A DNA stretch of 64,000 nucleotides from Bacteroidales bacterium (GTDB lineage Bacteria; Bacteroidota; Bacteroidia; Bacteroidales; P3). Shown here piece by piece: positions 34,001-43,540 of this stretch. The notes beneath the pieces are model-generated. The model ran no database searches, was not told where the DNA came from, and saw nothing but the letters and a program-made list of their open reading frames with translations. The translations under genes and the position numbers were made by a program. The stretch covers positions 1 through 64,000 of the forward strand of contig JAGCUU010000036.1 in the NCBI GenBank assembly GCA_017962665.1. Reading direction: 5' to 3'. Every line of letters begins with the position of its first letter. The first letter of the stretch is position 1.

Positions 34001-37000
34001 CTAAGTCCTGAATTTATACAACCTATCGTATTTCTCCTTGGGGCGGCGGTAATCCTCGTCCTCTATTCTCTCTCTCATTTCCTCGTAGTGATCTACAAAA
34101 GATGCATGCATCTCCTTTGTTAATTGCAAGGTCTCCTTGTCCTTGAACTGTTCTGAACAAACACGGCTGCCCACCTCCACAGAAAGCTGGCCTTCACGCA
34201 GGATGATATCCTTTTTCGGCATCACGTCGCTTCCGCCGTGAAGGTATACAGGCAAAAGATCCACTCCCAACTCCTGAGCAAGCAGGAACGCCCCCTTGTG
34301 GAAACGTCCTATCGCACCCGTCTCCGACCGTGTGCCTTCCGGAAAAACAACAATGGAATAGCCTCTTTCCACAAGGGAACGCAGTTTCGGGGCGAGGGTC
34401 TCATAACCGTCATGTACAGGATAGAACTCTGCATAGCGGATTATTGCTCCATACACAGGGTTACGCCAAACCCAGTCGTTAGTCAATATCACCAGCCTTG
34501 GGGTGAGCTGTAACATACACAGCAGGTCAAGATGCGAATGATGATTAGCCACAATCACCGCCGGCTTTGAGAAATCCTCTCCATTTTTCTCCATTCTGAA
34601 CTTCACCCCGGGCAAATGTCTTACAGCAATTCCGTTAAAATTCTGTATCATCCTATGGAACCTCAAACGCTTGCGTTCGCTGTCGCGTCCTATTAGTCGA
34701 TAAATAAATGTATATGGAGTGATGACCACTAATGCAGCCACAATGAATACCAACAAGATGACGAATGTCCGCAAAAGGCGCATCAGCGTTATCGGTACAT
34801 CGCGTTTTCTGCCTCCCTTTTCAGTAAGCCAACGGAACACCAACGGAGGCAGATAGCAGGCCATGAGTACAACAACAGCCATACCTATTATTGCCACCTC
34901 CGCAAGCGAACGCATGGCAGGATGTTTGGCGAATATCAACGTACCTATTCCGGCAAACATCAAGAGTGCAGAGACTATGACACTGCGTCTGTAGCTTTTT
35001 AGCCTTCGCTTGCCGTAGGTGTTTTCAAAGACCAGTCCTTCGGTAATAAAAATGGTATAGTCATCTCCCTGGCCGAAAATAAATGTTGCAAGTATGACAT
35101 TCACAATGTTGAACTTCACCGATGCTATATCCATGATTCCCAGAATCCACAACCATGCCACCGCCAACGGGAGAAACGAAAGCAACGCCAGTTCAATCTG
35201 CCTGAAAGAGAGCCACAAAAAGACAAAGACAACAAAGCCGCAAAGGTAGAGCAGGTAATTGAAATCAACATTCAACGACTTTACCAGGTTGTTGCCGACG
35301 TCATTCTGGTCGAACACATAGCCGGCAGTACCATATACCTTTCTTGTTTTCTCCTTGAAAGCCTGAGCCTCTTCCGCATCGACATTAGCCAAGGCAACCA
35401 CCCTGACCTCTCCACTATCATACATGATATAGTTTCCTGCCAAGTCTGTCAGTGCTCCCATTTCTGCAGGGTCAACAGGGCTATAGTCTGACTCCAGCCG
35501 GCGTTCGAAAGGTTCAAAGGCATCGGATGCGAACCCTCGCCGTAAAGCCTTGCTCTTAACCTCTTCAGCCAGATTCCCATGCCTCTCTTTAAACTCATGC
35601 CAGAGCTTTATTCTTTCCCTTTGTGCCTCTGTCGACGGCAATATCCCATAGGCTCCGCCATAGACTCCGTCTTTCAGCCGTTCCTGCTGCCGCAACGCCT
35701 CGTCGAGGGTCTTTCCACATGACACCAGATACTCCACGCAATGCGACGTATCGCCCATAGCGGAACTCAGAAGCGCCAAATCCTCCTTTTGACCGTCGGT
35801 CATATAGTTGATATTGTGCAGGTCGTCATCAAAAGCGGGATTCATGCTCCTGATTCCAAGCCATATTGTCAATGCCAACACCGACAAGGCTGTTACAGAC
35901 TTGAACAGCCTCGAATCCATTATTCCGTCTCTTGACCTCACCTCCGGCATAGCCTCATCCTCTTGCTCCTTCAGATTCTTTCTGCCGCCTTTGGCCATGA
36001 GCGGAAGGATTATCATCACAAACAAAATTGTGCCAACCAGCATCAGCGAACCAAAAAGTCCAAGGTCGCGCATTGCGTCAGAGTCCATAAAGACAAGGCA
36101 GGCAAAAGCACTCACAGTAGTAATATTGCCTGTCACCAACGGCTCGACCATCTCTTTCAGCGTTTCCCTCCTGTCGGGATGCTCTTCGAGATGTTCAAGG
36201 AAATGCAGCGGATAATTCACCGCTATGCCTATCAGCACCGATCCGATTCCTATTACAATTACCGACACTGTAGTGCTCAGTATCGATACCGCAGCCAGTG
36301 CAAAGAGCCATCCAGCAGCCACAGAGACACCCAGAAGCAGTATGTTCCGTTTTCTTTTTATTGCCACTAACAGGATAATGGAAATAAGCACTATCGAAAG
36401 CAGCATGGCAAAAAAGCTGTCTTTCTTTATCTGGCTTGCGTTGCCAACAGCAATAAGGGGTGCACCCACTGCCGAGATACGCACATCCTCGTTAAGAGCC
36501 ATCGTCTGATTCATGGCATCATCCAGTAATTTGGCTATCTTGGAATTGCCTTTCGTGTCATTGCCTTCATACGGACTCTCTACAAATGCATAGCCATTCC
36601 CGTCGATATCAAAAAGCACCTCGTCGTCCACCTCGAAATTAGACGATGGTCCCAGACCGTCGAGTCTGCGCAGCGCCGGCGAAAAGAGATTCAACGGATC
36701 TGCCGCAATAGCCTCCTGCGCTATCGCCCCCATAGGGAAAGAAAGCAAGCGACGGACATTGTCGAGACAACTGTCGACATAGTAAGGCTTTTCAAGCAGA
36801 GACTCCATCCTGTCATAATCATCCTCGTTCAGGAAAAGGGCAATATTTCCCCTTATAAAAGCCATAGCATCCAATGCCGAAGACTCGTCGACATGACATT
36901 TCAGGACAATCTCTTCGCACCGTTCTTGAGCCAACGAATCGCATATCGTCTCGAAATTCTCCACAGCATCCTGTATCGCCAACGCGTCACTGTCCTCTTT

Positions 37001-37225
37001 GTTACGGAATATCACCGTAATCCTGTTCTGGCCCGCCATGCTTTCATATACCGACATATAACGCCTGCCATCCTCGTCTTTGGGCAGAAAATCCGAGACA
37101 TTCTCCTTGTATCCTATACGAAGGCTTAAGAGCAATTCCACCACAATAATTACGCCCAACGCCACAAACGCCATTGCCTTATGCCGCACCAAGTAATCGT
37201 ATATTCCTACAATAATTCGCTGCAT
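34001..37225 (-). CDS. MMPL/RND-family exporter fused to a lysophospholipid acyltransferase domain
   Basis: A 1074-residue inner-membrane protein. Residues about 1-820 form an MMPL (RND-type) transporter with two repeats: a first membrane helix, a large periplasmic loop (ENVSDFLPKDEDGRRYM), five more helices (IVLISIILLVAIKRKRNILL and on), then the same layout again with GQGDDYTIFI in the second half. Residues about 865-1040 form a PlsC/LPLAT domain with NHHSHLD at 894-900 (His-x4-Asp) and FPEGTRSETG. Export and acylation may thus be linked in one chain. MMPL exporters are standard in aryl polyene clusters, and fusions to acyltransferases occur in Bacteroidota flexirubin-type clusters. Confidence 0.9.
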   Translation of the reverse strand: MQRIIVGIYDYLVRHKAMAFVALGVIIVVELLLSLRIGYKENVSDFLPKDEDGRRYMSVYESMAGQNRITVIFRNKEDSDALAIQDAVENFETICDSLAQERCEEIVLKCHVDESSALDAMAFIRGNIALFLNEDDYDRMESLLEKPYYVDSCLDNVRRLLSFPMGAIAQEAIAADPLNLFSPALRRLDGLGPSSNFEVDDEVLFDIDGNGYAFVESPYEGNDTKGNSKIAKLLDDAMNQTMALNEDVRISAVGAPLIAVGNASQIKKDSFFAMLLSIVLISIILLVAIKRKRNILLLGVSVAAGWLFALAAVSILSTTVSVIVIGIGSVLIGIAVNYPLHFLEHLEEHPDRRETLKEMVEPLVTGNITTVSAFACLVFMDSDAMRDLGLFGSLMLVGTILFVMIILPLMAKGGRKNLKEQEDEAMPEVRSRDGIMDSRLFKSVTALSVLALTIWLGIRSMNPAFDDDLHNINYMTDGQKEDLALLSSAMGDTSHCVEYLVSCGKTLDEALRQQERLKDGVYGGAYGILPSTEAQRERIKLWHEFKERHGNLAEEVKSKALRRGFASDAFEPFERRLESDYSPVDPAEMGALTDLAGNYIMYDSGEVRVVALANVDAEEAQAFKEKTRKVYGTAGYVFDQNDVGNNLVKSLNVDFNYLLYLCGFVVFVFLWLSFRQIELALLSFLPLAVAWLWILGIMDIASVKFNIVNVILATFIFGQGDDYTIFITEGLVFENTYGKRRLKSYRRSVIVSALLMFAGIGTLIFAKHPAMRSLAEVAIIGMAVVVLMACYLPPLVFRWLTEKGGRKRDVPITLMRLLRTFVILLVFIVAALVVITPYTFIYRLIGRDSERKRLRFHRMIQNFNGIAVRHLPGVKFRMEKNGEDFSKPAVIVANHHSHLDLLCMLQLTPRLVILTNDWVWRNPVYGAIIRYAEFYPVHDGYETLAPKLRSLVERGYSIVVFPEGTRSETGAIGRFHKGAFLLAQELGVDLLPVYLHGGSDVMPKKDIILREGQLSVEVGSRVCSEQFKDKETLQLTKEMHASFVDHYEEMRERIEDEDYRRPKEKYDRLYKFRT

Positions 37226-37233
37226 TGTGATTA

Positions 37234-37959
37234 CTATGGTTTAATTATTTTCGTTCTTATCCTCATAAAAACAGCCGCCAAACTCAAAAAGGTATTCAGT
37301 ATTGTTATCCTTACAAAATCCCACACAGGTCTGAAATGGCTTACTCGTTCACCCTCTGGCGGATAGTACACCCTTATCGGAACCTGGCTCAACGTCACGC
37401 CATTCCATGCCGAGAAAACCAGCAACTCCAATTCCGACTCATAGCGGTTTGTCACCCACCCGAACCATGGCAGCTTTCCAAGATCATATAATCTAAATCC
37501 AGACTGAGTGTCGTCAAGCCTGATACCAGTCTGTAGCCTGAACCAAAAATTGGAGAATCTGTTTGCAAAACTGTTTTTTGATGGCATCCCGTCGGCATTG
37601 AGGTTGCGACAGCCCACAACAAGGATTGGCTTGTCGGAGCCGGAGTTGTCTATTGGCTCCAATAGTCGAACGATATCCTCCGGATAATGCTGCCCGTCGG
37701 AATCCATCGTCACCGCATAGCGGAAACCACATTTGCGTGCTTTCTCAAAACCTCGTTTCAACGCATATCCTTTTCCTCTGTTGCGTTGATAGGCAACCAG
37801 CTGAATCCTTTCACCAAACGATGACAGGATTTCGTCGCTGCCATCCGTGCTGCCGTCATTTACAACAATGACATTCCTGCACACCGAAAGCGTACGCTCC
37901 AGCACCTGTTTCAAGGTGCCACTGTTGTTGTATGTCGGTATTATTACACAGTAGTTCAC
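37234..37959 (-). CDS. Family 2 glycosyltransferase
   Basis: A 241-residue GT-A fold glycosyltransferase. The nucleotide-sugar segments are VVNDGSTDGS near residue 35 and TMDSDGQHYP near 90, the latter holding the Asp-Ser-Asp metal site; DDTQSGFRLYDL fits the acceptor side. A hydrophobic helix lies near the C terminus (ITILNTFLSLAAVFM). The start is GTG, overlapping the dehydratase stop by 4 bases. Polyprenol-phosphate or lipid-directed sugar transfer is typical of relatives; here it may glycosylate the polyene lipid or its anchor. Confidence 0.85.
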   Translation of the reverse strand: MNYCVIIPTYNNSGTLKQVLERTLSVCRNVIVVNDGSTDGSDEILSSFGERIQLVAYQRNRGKGYALKRGFEKARKCGFRYAVTMDSDGQHYPEDIVRLLEPIDNSGSDKPILVVGCRNLNADGMPSKNSFANRFSNFWFRLQTGIRLDDTQSGFRLYDLGKLPWFGWVTNRYESELELLVFSAWNGVTLSQVPIRVYYPPEGERVSHFRPVWDFVRITILNTFLSLAAVFMRIRTKIIKP

Positions 37960-38327
37960 GCCAACTTCAGTTTCACACAGGTTTTACCTTTATAGCAAAC
38001 TGTTCCTGACACGGACAGATTCTTTTCCGCTTCCACAATATTCAATTCAATATTGACCAGCTCACCCTCTTCAGGCTCTATCAAAGAGACAAACTTCACA
38101 TTCTTAATCTCGTTGACCAGATAATGTTGTCCCGTAGCTCTGCCTACCATCTCTCCAACGGCACCCACAAGACAGGCTCCCGGCACAACGGGCTTGTCTG
38201 GGAAATGAGCCTTGAACACCACGCTGTCCATTTTTGGAAGCAATTCCGCCTTGCACAGCATGCTCCCATCTGCAACACCTTCCGTTTGCAACGACACCAC
38301 CTTGAACAGATCTTCCAAAATCTTCAT
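37956..38327 (-). CDS. Hot-dog 3-hydroxyacyl-ACP dehydratase (FabZ/ApeI-like)
   Basis: About 123 residues from the ATG at 38327; a TTG two codons earlier is possible and would overlap the LolA-like gene. The hot-dog helix motif KAHFPDKPVVPGACLVG resembles the FabZ motif with its catalytic His. It should remove water from 3-hydroxyacyl-ACP to extend a conjugated chain. A second dehydratase in the cluster is at 43944, which agrees with aryl polyene clusters having two. Confidence 0.8.
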   Translation of the reverse strand: MKILEDLFKVVSLQTEGVADGSMLCKAELLPKMDSVVFKAHFPDKPVVPGACLVGAVGEMVGRATGQHYLVNEIKNVKFVSLIEPEEGELVNIELNIVEAEKNLSVSGTVCYKGKTCVKLKLA

Positions 38328-38329
38328 AT

Positions 38330-38923
38330 TCAATCATCAAATTTTATTGTCGTCACGGAACCGTCACTCTCCTGCAATTCCAATCCTGATATCCGCTTCT
38401 TTGATTTATCAAAAATCAACTCCACCTTGTCGAACATCCTCTTCACATTCTTGTTTTTAGGGACCATCTCCACCTTATAGCTCTTGTTGTTTCCATAGAG
38501 CTTCCAATCAAAGTTGCGGTCGTCGAAGAGGCTCGTCCCGCTGCTCATCCCCACAATCATCTTCATCATGCTTTTCAGCCCCATCTGTTGTTTTTTACCC
38601 ATCTGCTGTACCTGTCCGTCACGCTTCATCGCTACGGCGTCACCCTTGATTTCTATGGCGAAGCTGTACGGATGCTCATATTCCCAATTCATCACATCTG
38701 GGCTCTCATAGTGCATGCGTCCGTCCATAGCCACAGGCTCGCTGACCATCTTGCTATGCTTTGTCTGCACAAAGCGACGGTCCATCTTCTTGACTTTCTT
38801 CACTTCCGTCATTATGCTCGACGCCACCGACGTAGCCTCATCACCCTTTATCTCGCTCCATTTCTGGCACCATCCGGTACTAGCGAAAGCGATGAAAGTC
38901 AATATCAACATTATCTGTTTCAT
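38330..38923 (-). CDS. LolA-like periplasmic lipid carrier
   Basis: A 197-residue periplasmic protein with a signal peptide (to TGWCQ). The pattern of a basic, beta-rich LolA-type half barrel is visible: RFVQTKHSKMVSEPVAMDGR, MHYESPDVMNWEYEHPYSF, then a central MGKKQQMGLKSMMKM helix and terminal strands. LolA-like proteins of aryl polyene clusters are thought to move the lipidated product to the outer membrane. It lies 9 bases after the small transporter gene. Confidence 0.82.
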   Translation of the reverse strand: MKQIMLILTFIAFASTGWCQKWSEIKGDEATSVASSIMTEVKKVKKMDRRFVQTKHSKMVSEPVAMDGRMHYESPDVMNWEYEHPYSFAIEIKGDAVAMKRDGQVQQMGKKQQMGLKSMMKMIVGMSSGTSLFDDRNFDWKLYGNNKSYKVEMVPKNKNVKRMFDKVELIFDKSKKRISGLELQESDGSVTTIKFDD

Positions 38924-38932
38924 AGTTACTGA

Positions 38933-39286
38933 TTATCTCATTACAAAAAGACATCCCAAAACTATCAATGCCACTCCAAGCCACCTCCATGCCGTAACTG
39001 TCTCACCGAAGATCAGTATCGCCGCCACCACGCCAAAAACGTAGCCTATGGCTGTCAACGGATAGGCCTGGCTGAAAGGGAAATGGCGTAAGATATAAAG
39101 CCACAAGACAGTCGCCACACCGAAACTCGCGCCACAACCCAAAAGCCACCAGTCTGTAAGTACAGCCTTGAAATAGTCCCAACTCCACGAGAATTTGGGC
39201 AACTGCAACATTGCCTGCTTCAACAGCACCTGTCCTCCAGTAAGAAACATGGTCTGTACGACAACCAATAACAGCAATCTAAACAT
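38933..39286 (-). CDS. Small four-helix transporter (EamA/SMR-like)
   Basis: A 117-residue membrane protein with four hydrophobic helices and no soluble domain: LLLLVVVQTMFLTGGQVLLK, a middle pair ending in SQAYPLTAIGYVFGVVAAILIFGE, and LGVALIVLGCLFVM. The GYVFG...FGE arrangement is the EamA/DMT half-unit or SMR pattern, as in ArnE-like flippases that work as dimers. A role in flipping a lipid carrier or sugar-lipid for the polyene is inference. Confidence 0.8.
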   Translation of the reverse strand: MFRLLLLVVVQTMFLTGGQVLLKQAMLQLPKFSWSWDYFKAVLTDWWLLGCGASFGVATVLWLYILRHFPFSQAYPLTAIGYVFGVVAAILIFGETVTAWRWLGVALIVLGCLFVMR

Positions 39287-39313
39287 TTTTCGTTTTTTTT
39301 ACCAACAATAATA

Positions 39314-40339
39314 CTATTTCAACAAAGTTATCGCACAGTTCTTCTCATCATCAAAATTCACCACGAGTATGGATTTGCACGGCTTAGTCCCTCTGACATC
39401 CATACGCATCACTTCGGGAATCGCACCTGCAGCCATGCAACATACGCTGGCATAAAATGCCAAAGCCGACGCGGTATAGCATTCACCAAAAATAGACTTG
39501 AAATGCAATGGCTCAAATTCTCCGAGAGCACCCTTTCTCAATCCGTCGTACAACACACGTGACCTCTCCGAACCGTTATAGCCCAGCAACACTCCTCCAA
39601 CTTCCTCAGCCTTGACACCTGCCGATTCCAACATCTGGGACACGGCACTACGCATCTGAGAGTAATCCGGACAATAAAGCATCTTCAATCCCGCAATACT
39701 GCAAATTGCTTTTTCCCCTTCCTGTTTTCCACCTATAACAACGGCAACGGCGCTTTCTCCAGAGGCCTCTCCTTCCCTGCCGAGAAAACCGATTTTCTTC
39801 AACAATCCATAGTATGAAGGGGTAACCTCATCAAAACCGCACACCATAGCAGTGCCAATACTCTCCTCCTCTACCTGCATTACCGCATCTTTCAACGCAC
39901 TCTCAAACGATATGCTCTTGTGTGCGTATGTAGCGTTGTAACCATGGCAACGCAGTCTGATAGCCAACGATGAACTTATAGTATTGTGTGTAGACTGCAT
40001 GAAATAAGTCGGTTTCAGCAGCGATTCTCCTTCGCGGCACATGGCGTCGAGAAAGAACTCTGTGCTTTCGACACATCCTAAACCAGTACCAGTGACTATG
40101 GCATCGGGCATCGTAACTCCTGCACGGGTTAAGGCATCGCCCGCAACAACCACAGCCCTCTTCAACAGCTTGCCCATCCTGCGAGCCTCAAGCGGCTGGA
40201 TATACTGCCTGTAGTCTGGCTCTACACTGCGGTTGTAGCCTGCCTCCAAAACTATCGGCTCTTTCATCCAGTCCTCACTCAACGGCTGCTGCACCGACAA
40301 CTGGCTCGCCCCATACACATATACTCGGTTTGCTGTCAT
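39314..40339 (-). CDS. Ketosynthase-like chain-length factor
   Basis: A 341-residue protein with the short ketosynthase N-terminal fold of aryl polyene chain-length factors. It keeps QSTHNTISSSLA and a thiolase-like layout, but the position of the nucleophilic Cys reads HKSISFESAL, so it cannot carry an acyl chain. The first 25 residues are unlike condensing ketosynthases. It would pair with the active ketosynthase directly upstream (gap 23 bases) and set the polyene length, as ApeC does with ApeO in E. coli. Confidence 0.82.
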   Translation of the reverse strand: MTANRVYVYGASQLSVQQPLSEDWMKEPIVLEAGYNRSVEPDYRQYIQPLEARRMGKLLKRAVVVAGDALTRAGVTMPDAIVTGTGLGCVESTEFFLDAMCREGESLLKPTYFMQSTHNTISSSLAIRLRCHGYNATYAHKSISFESALKDAVMQVEEESIGTAMVCGFDEVTPSYYGLLKKIGFLGREGEASGESAVAVVIGGKQEGEKAICSIAGLKMLYCPDYSQMRSAVSQMLESAGVKAEEVGGVLLGYNGSERSRVLYDGLRKGALGEFEPLHFKSIFGECYTASALAFYASVCCMAAGAIPEVMRMDVRGTKPCKSILVVNFDDEKNCAITLLK

Positions 40340-40362
40340 ATATTTAGAAAGTTGTTTTTTGC

Positions 40363-41565
40363 TTAATAATTCGCAATATCGTTGTTTTTCAACAACAATG
40401 ACGTGTCATTACCTCCAAAACCGAACGAGTTGCACAGGACATACCGCAGATCGACATTCTCTTTCGTTTCGGTCACCGGTACAACACATCCGTCACTACC
40501 CTTATAGTTAAGATTTGCCGGCAAGAAACGGTGTTGCATGGCGAGAAGGCATATCGCACATTCTATAGAGCCCGACGCACTTGTAGTGTGTCCCGTGAAT
40601 GCTTTGGTCGACGACACGGGAGGCACTGCATCGCCAAAGACACGACGCATCGCGGCGCTCTCGCTGCTATCGTTGTCACGAGTGCCTGTACCATGGGCGT
40701 TGACATAATCCACCTGACCTGCACCGATGCCTCCCATAGCAATAGCTTTCTGCATTGCCAGAAAGGCACCGTCGCCATCGGGGGACGAGGCGGTCTGATG
40801 ATATGCGTCGCAGGCATTACCATAGCCTGCAAGTTGTGCATACGGCTTCACTCCTCTGCCACGTGCATGGTCAGCATTCTCCAGCACCAGAAAGGCGGCA
40901 CCCTCGCCGAGATTGATTCCGGCACGCCCAGCATCGAAAGGACGACAGAAATCCCTGTCGAGTATCATCAACGAATTGAAACCGTTGAGATGGAACTTGG
41001 TAATACACTCACTGCCTCCAACCACAACAATATCCGCCTCTCCGCTCTTTATCAGCCTTGCACCGTAAATTATTGCATTTGCGGCAGAGGAACAGGCGGT
41101 CGACAAAGTGGTAACCGATGCAAATCGACCAAAATGGTCAGCTATCATCTCCGTACATGCACCACAGTCATGCGTAGCTATATAGGCATTACGGTCATCA
41201 TTCTCAAGGAAATCGAGATAGTACTGCTCACTTTTGTCCATGCCTCCCACTGTTGTGCCAGACACAAAAGCCACTTGCCGCAGGTCGTCTCCGACAAGCC
41301 TACTGTCTTCAAGTGCCTCGCGCAATGCCAGCATACCCAACAGTGATGTCCTCGTCGTAGGGACATCGCCGCGGATGCCAAGCATCGCCTTCATCTCGTC
41401 GTTGCTCAGCTTCACTTCCCCTACCGGGAATTCATCGTGTGCCGTTTTGAGGTAGGCAATCTTTCCCAAGCCGCTTCGCTTCTGCTTCAGCGCACCCAGG
41501 GTCTCATCCTTGCCAACTCCAATGGCCGACACCACCCCGTAGCCTGTCATCCAAAGTTCCGGCAT
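40363..41565 (-). CDS. Beta-ketoacyl-ACP synthase (condensing, FabF/ApeO-like)
   Basis: A 400-residue ketosynthase with the complete triad: Cys158 in STACSSA, His291 in NAHGTGTRDND, and His326 in KAFTGHTTSASG, followed by a C-terminal FGFGGND. It adds malonyl-derived C2 units to the growing chain. It overlaps the ACP stop by one base (TAATG), and the chain-length factor gene follows, so the three are likely translated together. It probably forms the KS half of a KS-CLF heterodimer. Confidence 0.92.
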   Translation of the reverse strand: MPELWMTGYGVVSAIGVGKDETLGALKQKRSGLGKIAYLKTAHDEFPVGEVKLSNDEMKAMLGIRGDVPTTRTSLLGMLALREALEDSRLVGDDLRQVAFVSGTTVGGMDKSEQYYLDFLENDDRNAYIATHDCGACTEMIADHFGRFASVTTLSTACSSAANAIIYGARLIKSGEADIVVVGGSECITKFHLNGFNSLMILDRDFCRPFDAGRAGINLGEGAAFLVLENADHARGRGVKPYAQLAGYGNACDAYHQTASSPDGDGAFLAMQKAIAMGGIGAGQVDYVNAHGTGTRDNDSSESAAMRRVFGDAVPPVSSTKAFTGHTTSASGSIECAICLLAMQHRFLPANLNYKGSDGCVVPVTETKENVDLRYVLCNSFGFGGNDTSLLLKNNDIANY

Positions 41566-41822
41566 TATTTTGTACGGTGTTGCTCTATATATTCAGCCAT
41601 CACACGGACAGACTTGAAAATCTCTTTTCCCTCGTTGGGATCTTTTATCTTTATTCCATAGTTCTTCTCCATAAGTACTATCAACTCCAATGCGTCGATA
41701 GAGTCCAGAGCCAATCCCTCTCCGAAAAGGGGGGCGTTCTCGTCGATATCCTCTGGCTTGATTTCTTCCAGGTTCAACACTTCGATGATTTGTTTCTTAA
41801 GGTTTAAAATCAATTCTTCCAT
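41565..41822 (-). CDS. Acyl carrier protein (second ACP of the cluster)
   Basis: An 85-residue acidic helical protein. The phosphopantetheine attachment site is Ser41 in LALDSIDALEL. It differs clearly from the other ACP of the cluster (GVDSLDFVD), so each may serve different ketosynthases or the lipid-transfer step. It abuts the ketosynthase gene by a one-base overlap. Confidence 0.93.
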   Translation of the reverse strand: MEELILNLKKQIIEVLNLEEIKPEDIDENAPLFGEGLALDSIDALELIVLMEKNYGIKIKDPNEGKEIFKSVRVMAEYIEQHRTK

Positions 41823-41835
41823 TATTATTGTTTTT

Positions 41836-42411
41836 TTAATATTTTATCTCTTTTTCAAACAATGCTGCTATCTCTTCTGCCAGTTCGGCTCTCCTGCCAC
41901 ATACGGTGCGATTGGCGATAAACATCAGTGCGTCATAGTGTTCTTCGTCCTCACAGTCAATCCAACCCGTAAGCAACGACTGCAACTTGTCATCGCAGAA
42001 ACTCATCTCTATCACCTTTGACATCTGCTCCGGGTCCGCACCTGGAAGCACAAAGAAATTGGTCTCGCCATAGTAGCGGTTACGTATCGCTATCTCTCCT
42101 GTGACAACATTGGGCAGAGTGTATACAAACAGCGACGGGCTTGGGAATGCATCATCTCCAACGATGGTGCGCTGATAGTTGCGGTCGTCGGCAAGCGAGC
42201 TTGTGGCATTCATCAGTACCACACCCCTGGTCTCGCCCCATTCTCTGTCCCGACTTCCTTCGGCGTCGAGCAACAGCTCTGATGCTACGAATCCCAACCT
42301 GCTGAGAGGATCCATCTTATAGAACTTGGCATAACTGCCTATCCTGTCCTTGTAGATTTCCTCAACCGAAGGTCCATATCCACTTTTTATTCTAACCCAA
42401 TTATTTATCAT
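41836..42411 (-). CDS. Ketosynthase-like short protein without active-site residues
   Basis: A 191-residue protein with stretches that resemble part of a ketosynthase (VVLMNATSSLADDRNY, FPSPSLFVYTLPNVVTGEIA) but without Cys, the catalytic histidines or the C-terminal half. The Asn-Val-Val-Thr-Gly-Glu-Ile-Ala segment is similar to the chain-length-factor STHNTI place. It is not a broken gene: both ends are set among tightly packed neighbours and the frame is open. It may be a third KS-fold partner or a scaffold. Function is unknown. Confidence 0.65.
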   Translation of the reverse strand: MINNWVRIKSGYGPSVEEIYKDRIGSYAKFYKMDPLSRLGFVASELLLDAEGSRDREWGETRGVVLMNATSSLADDRNYQRTIVGDDAFPSPSLFVYTLPNVVTGEIAIRNRYYGETNFFVLPGADPEQMSKVIEMSFCDDKLQSLLTGWIDCEDEEHYDALMFIANRTVCGRRAELAEEIAALFEKEIKY

Positions 42412-42427
42412 CTCCCAACCTCTCCTT

Positions 42428-43540
42428 TTATTTGTCTATCCTCCTGAATCCTGCTGCTGCATTGCAGCCTCCGAAACCCGAAATCAGCTTGATGAATGCT
42501 TTCTTTTCTGTACTTCCGTTCCTGTTGCTTACCTGCAAGGCATGTGACACTCCAAGTTGTTCGTAATTCCTCGTGGCCAGCACAGTATTGTCGTCGACAG
42601 CATTCATCGAAATCAATGTCTCCACAATTCCCGCCGCGCCCATAGTGTGGCCATAATAACCTTTAAGGCTGTTTACAGGGATGTCGGCAAGACCAGCTCT
42701 GCTTATCGCTATTGACTCCATCTCGTCATTATAGAGCGTGGCTGTACCATGGGCGTTCACAAAAGCCAACTCGTCAATATCCAGATGACGCATCACATCG
42801 CGAAGCACAAGCCATGACCCTTCGCCTGTCCTTGAAGGTCCTGAGATATGATTTGCATCGTTACGCACCGCTCCACATACCATATTCCATCGCGCCTCAG
42901 GTGCTTTGTCACTCTTCGTGTAGATTATCGTAGCTGCCGCTTCGCCGAGATTCAAGCCTTTACGATGTGCATCGAATGGCTTGCAGGCTTCGTCTGACAG
43001 CGCTTTGAGTGACTGGAATCCGGTGATGATAAAGTCTGACTGCACATCGGCACCCACCACAACCACATAGTCATAAAGACCAAGTTCCAATGCCCTCATG
43101 GCGGCAATCTGAGCACAGACTCCAGATATGCAGGCATTCGACACCACCATCGGTGGCACCGTGTTCCCAAAATAACCGGCAACAACCTTCGCCGAGTCAC
43201 CCAGCAGAGGGCTTTCTTCGGTACCAATGCGGTGAACATTTCCCTTGGTCGTCGACAGGATAAAGAGCACCCTGTCCGACGCTGCATCAAGGTCTGTCTG
43301 CGCAAGTGCTGTTTCCACAGACTGTATACACATACGCTCGAACTTAGTATAGGATTCTCCAACCCTGAGCTTGTCCTCATCTATTATCGACGCATAGAAT
43401 GGTTGTGTTACAGCACCTCGGCAATCATGAAGACGCAAAGCACTCTTACCGGACTTCAAAGCCTGGTAGTTCTCTGCGGTAGTGACGCCAAGTGGTGATA
43501 ATATGTTGTCTGCTATCTTTACAACCATTTCTTTTTCCAT
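42428..43540 (-). CDS. Beta-ketoacyl-ACP synthase
   Basis: A 370-residue ketosynthase with Cys137 in SNACISG, His263 in NAHGTATLYND and His298 in KGYYGHTMGAAG. The N-terminal part is short compared with FabF. It could start the chain by condensing the aryl starter or share elongation with the other active ketosynthases. Its first 22 bases overlap the end of the thioesterase gene. Confidence 0.9.
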   Translation of the reverse strand: MEKEMVVKIADNILSPLGVTTAENYQALKSGKSALRLHDCRGAVTQPFYASIIDEDKLRVGESYTKFERMCIQSVETALAQTDLDAASDRVLFILSTTKGNVHRIGTEESPLLGDSAKVVAGYFGNTVPPMVVSNACISGVCAQIAAMRALELGLYDYVVVVGADVQSDFIITGFQSLKALSDEACKPFDAHRKGLNLGEAAATIIYTKSDKAPEARWNMVCGAVRNDANHISGPSRTGEGSWLVLRDVMRHLDIDELAFVNAHGTATLYNDEMESIAISRAGLADIPVNSLKGYYGHTMGAAGIVETLISMNAVDDNTVLATRNYEQLGVSHALQVSNRNGSTEKKAFIKLISGFGGCNAAAGFRRIDK

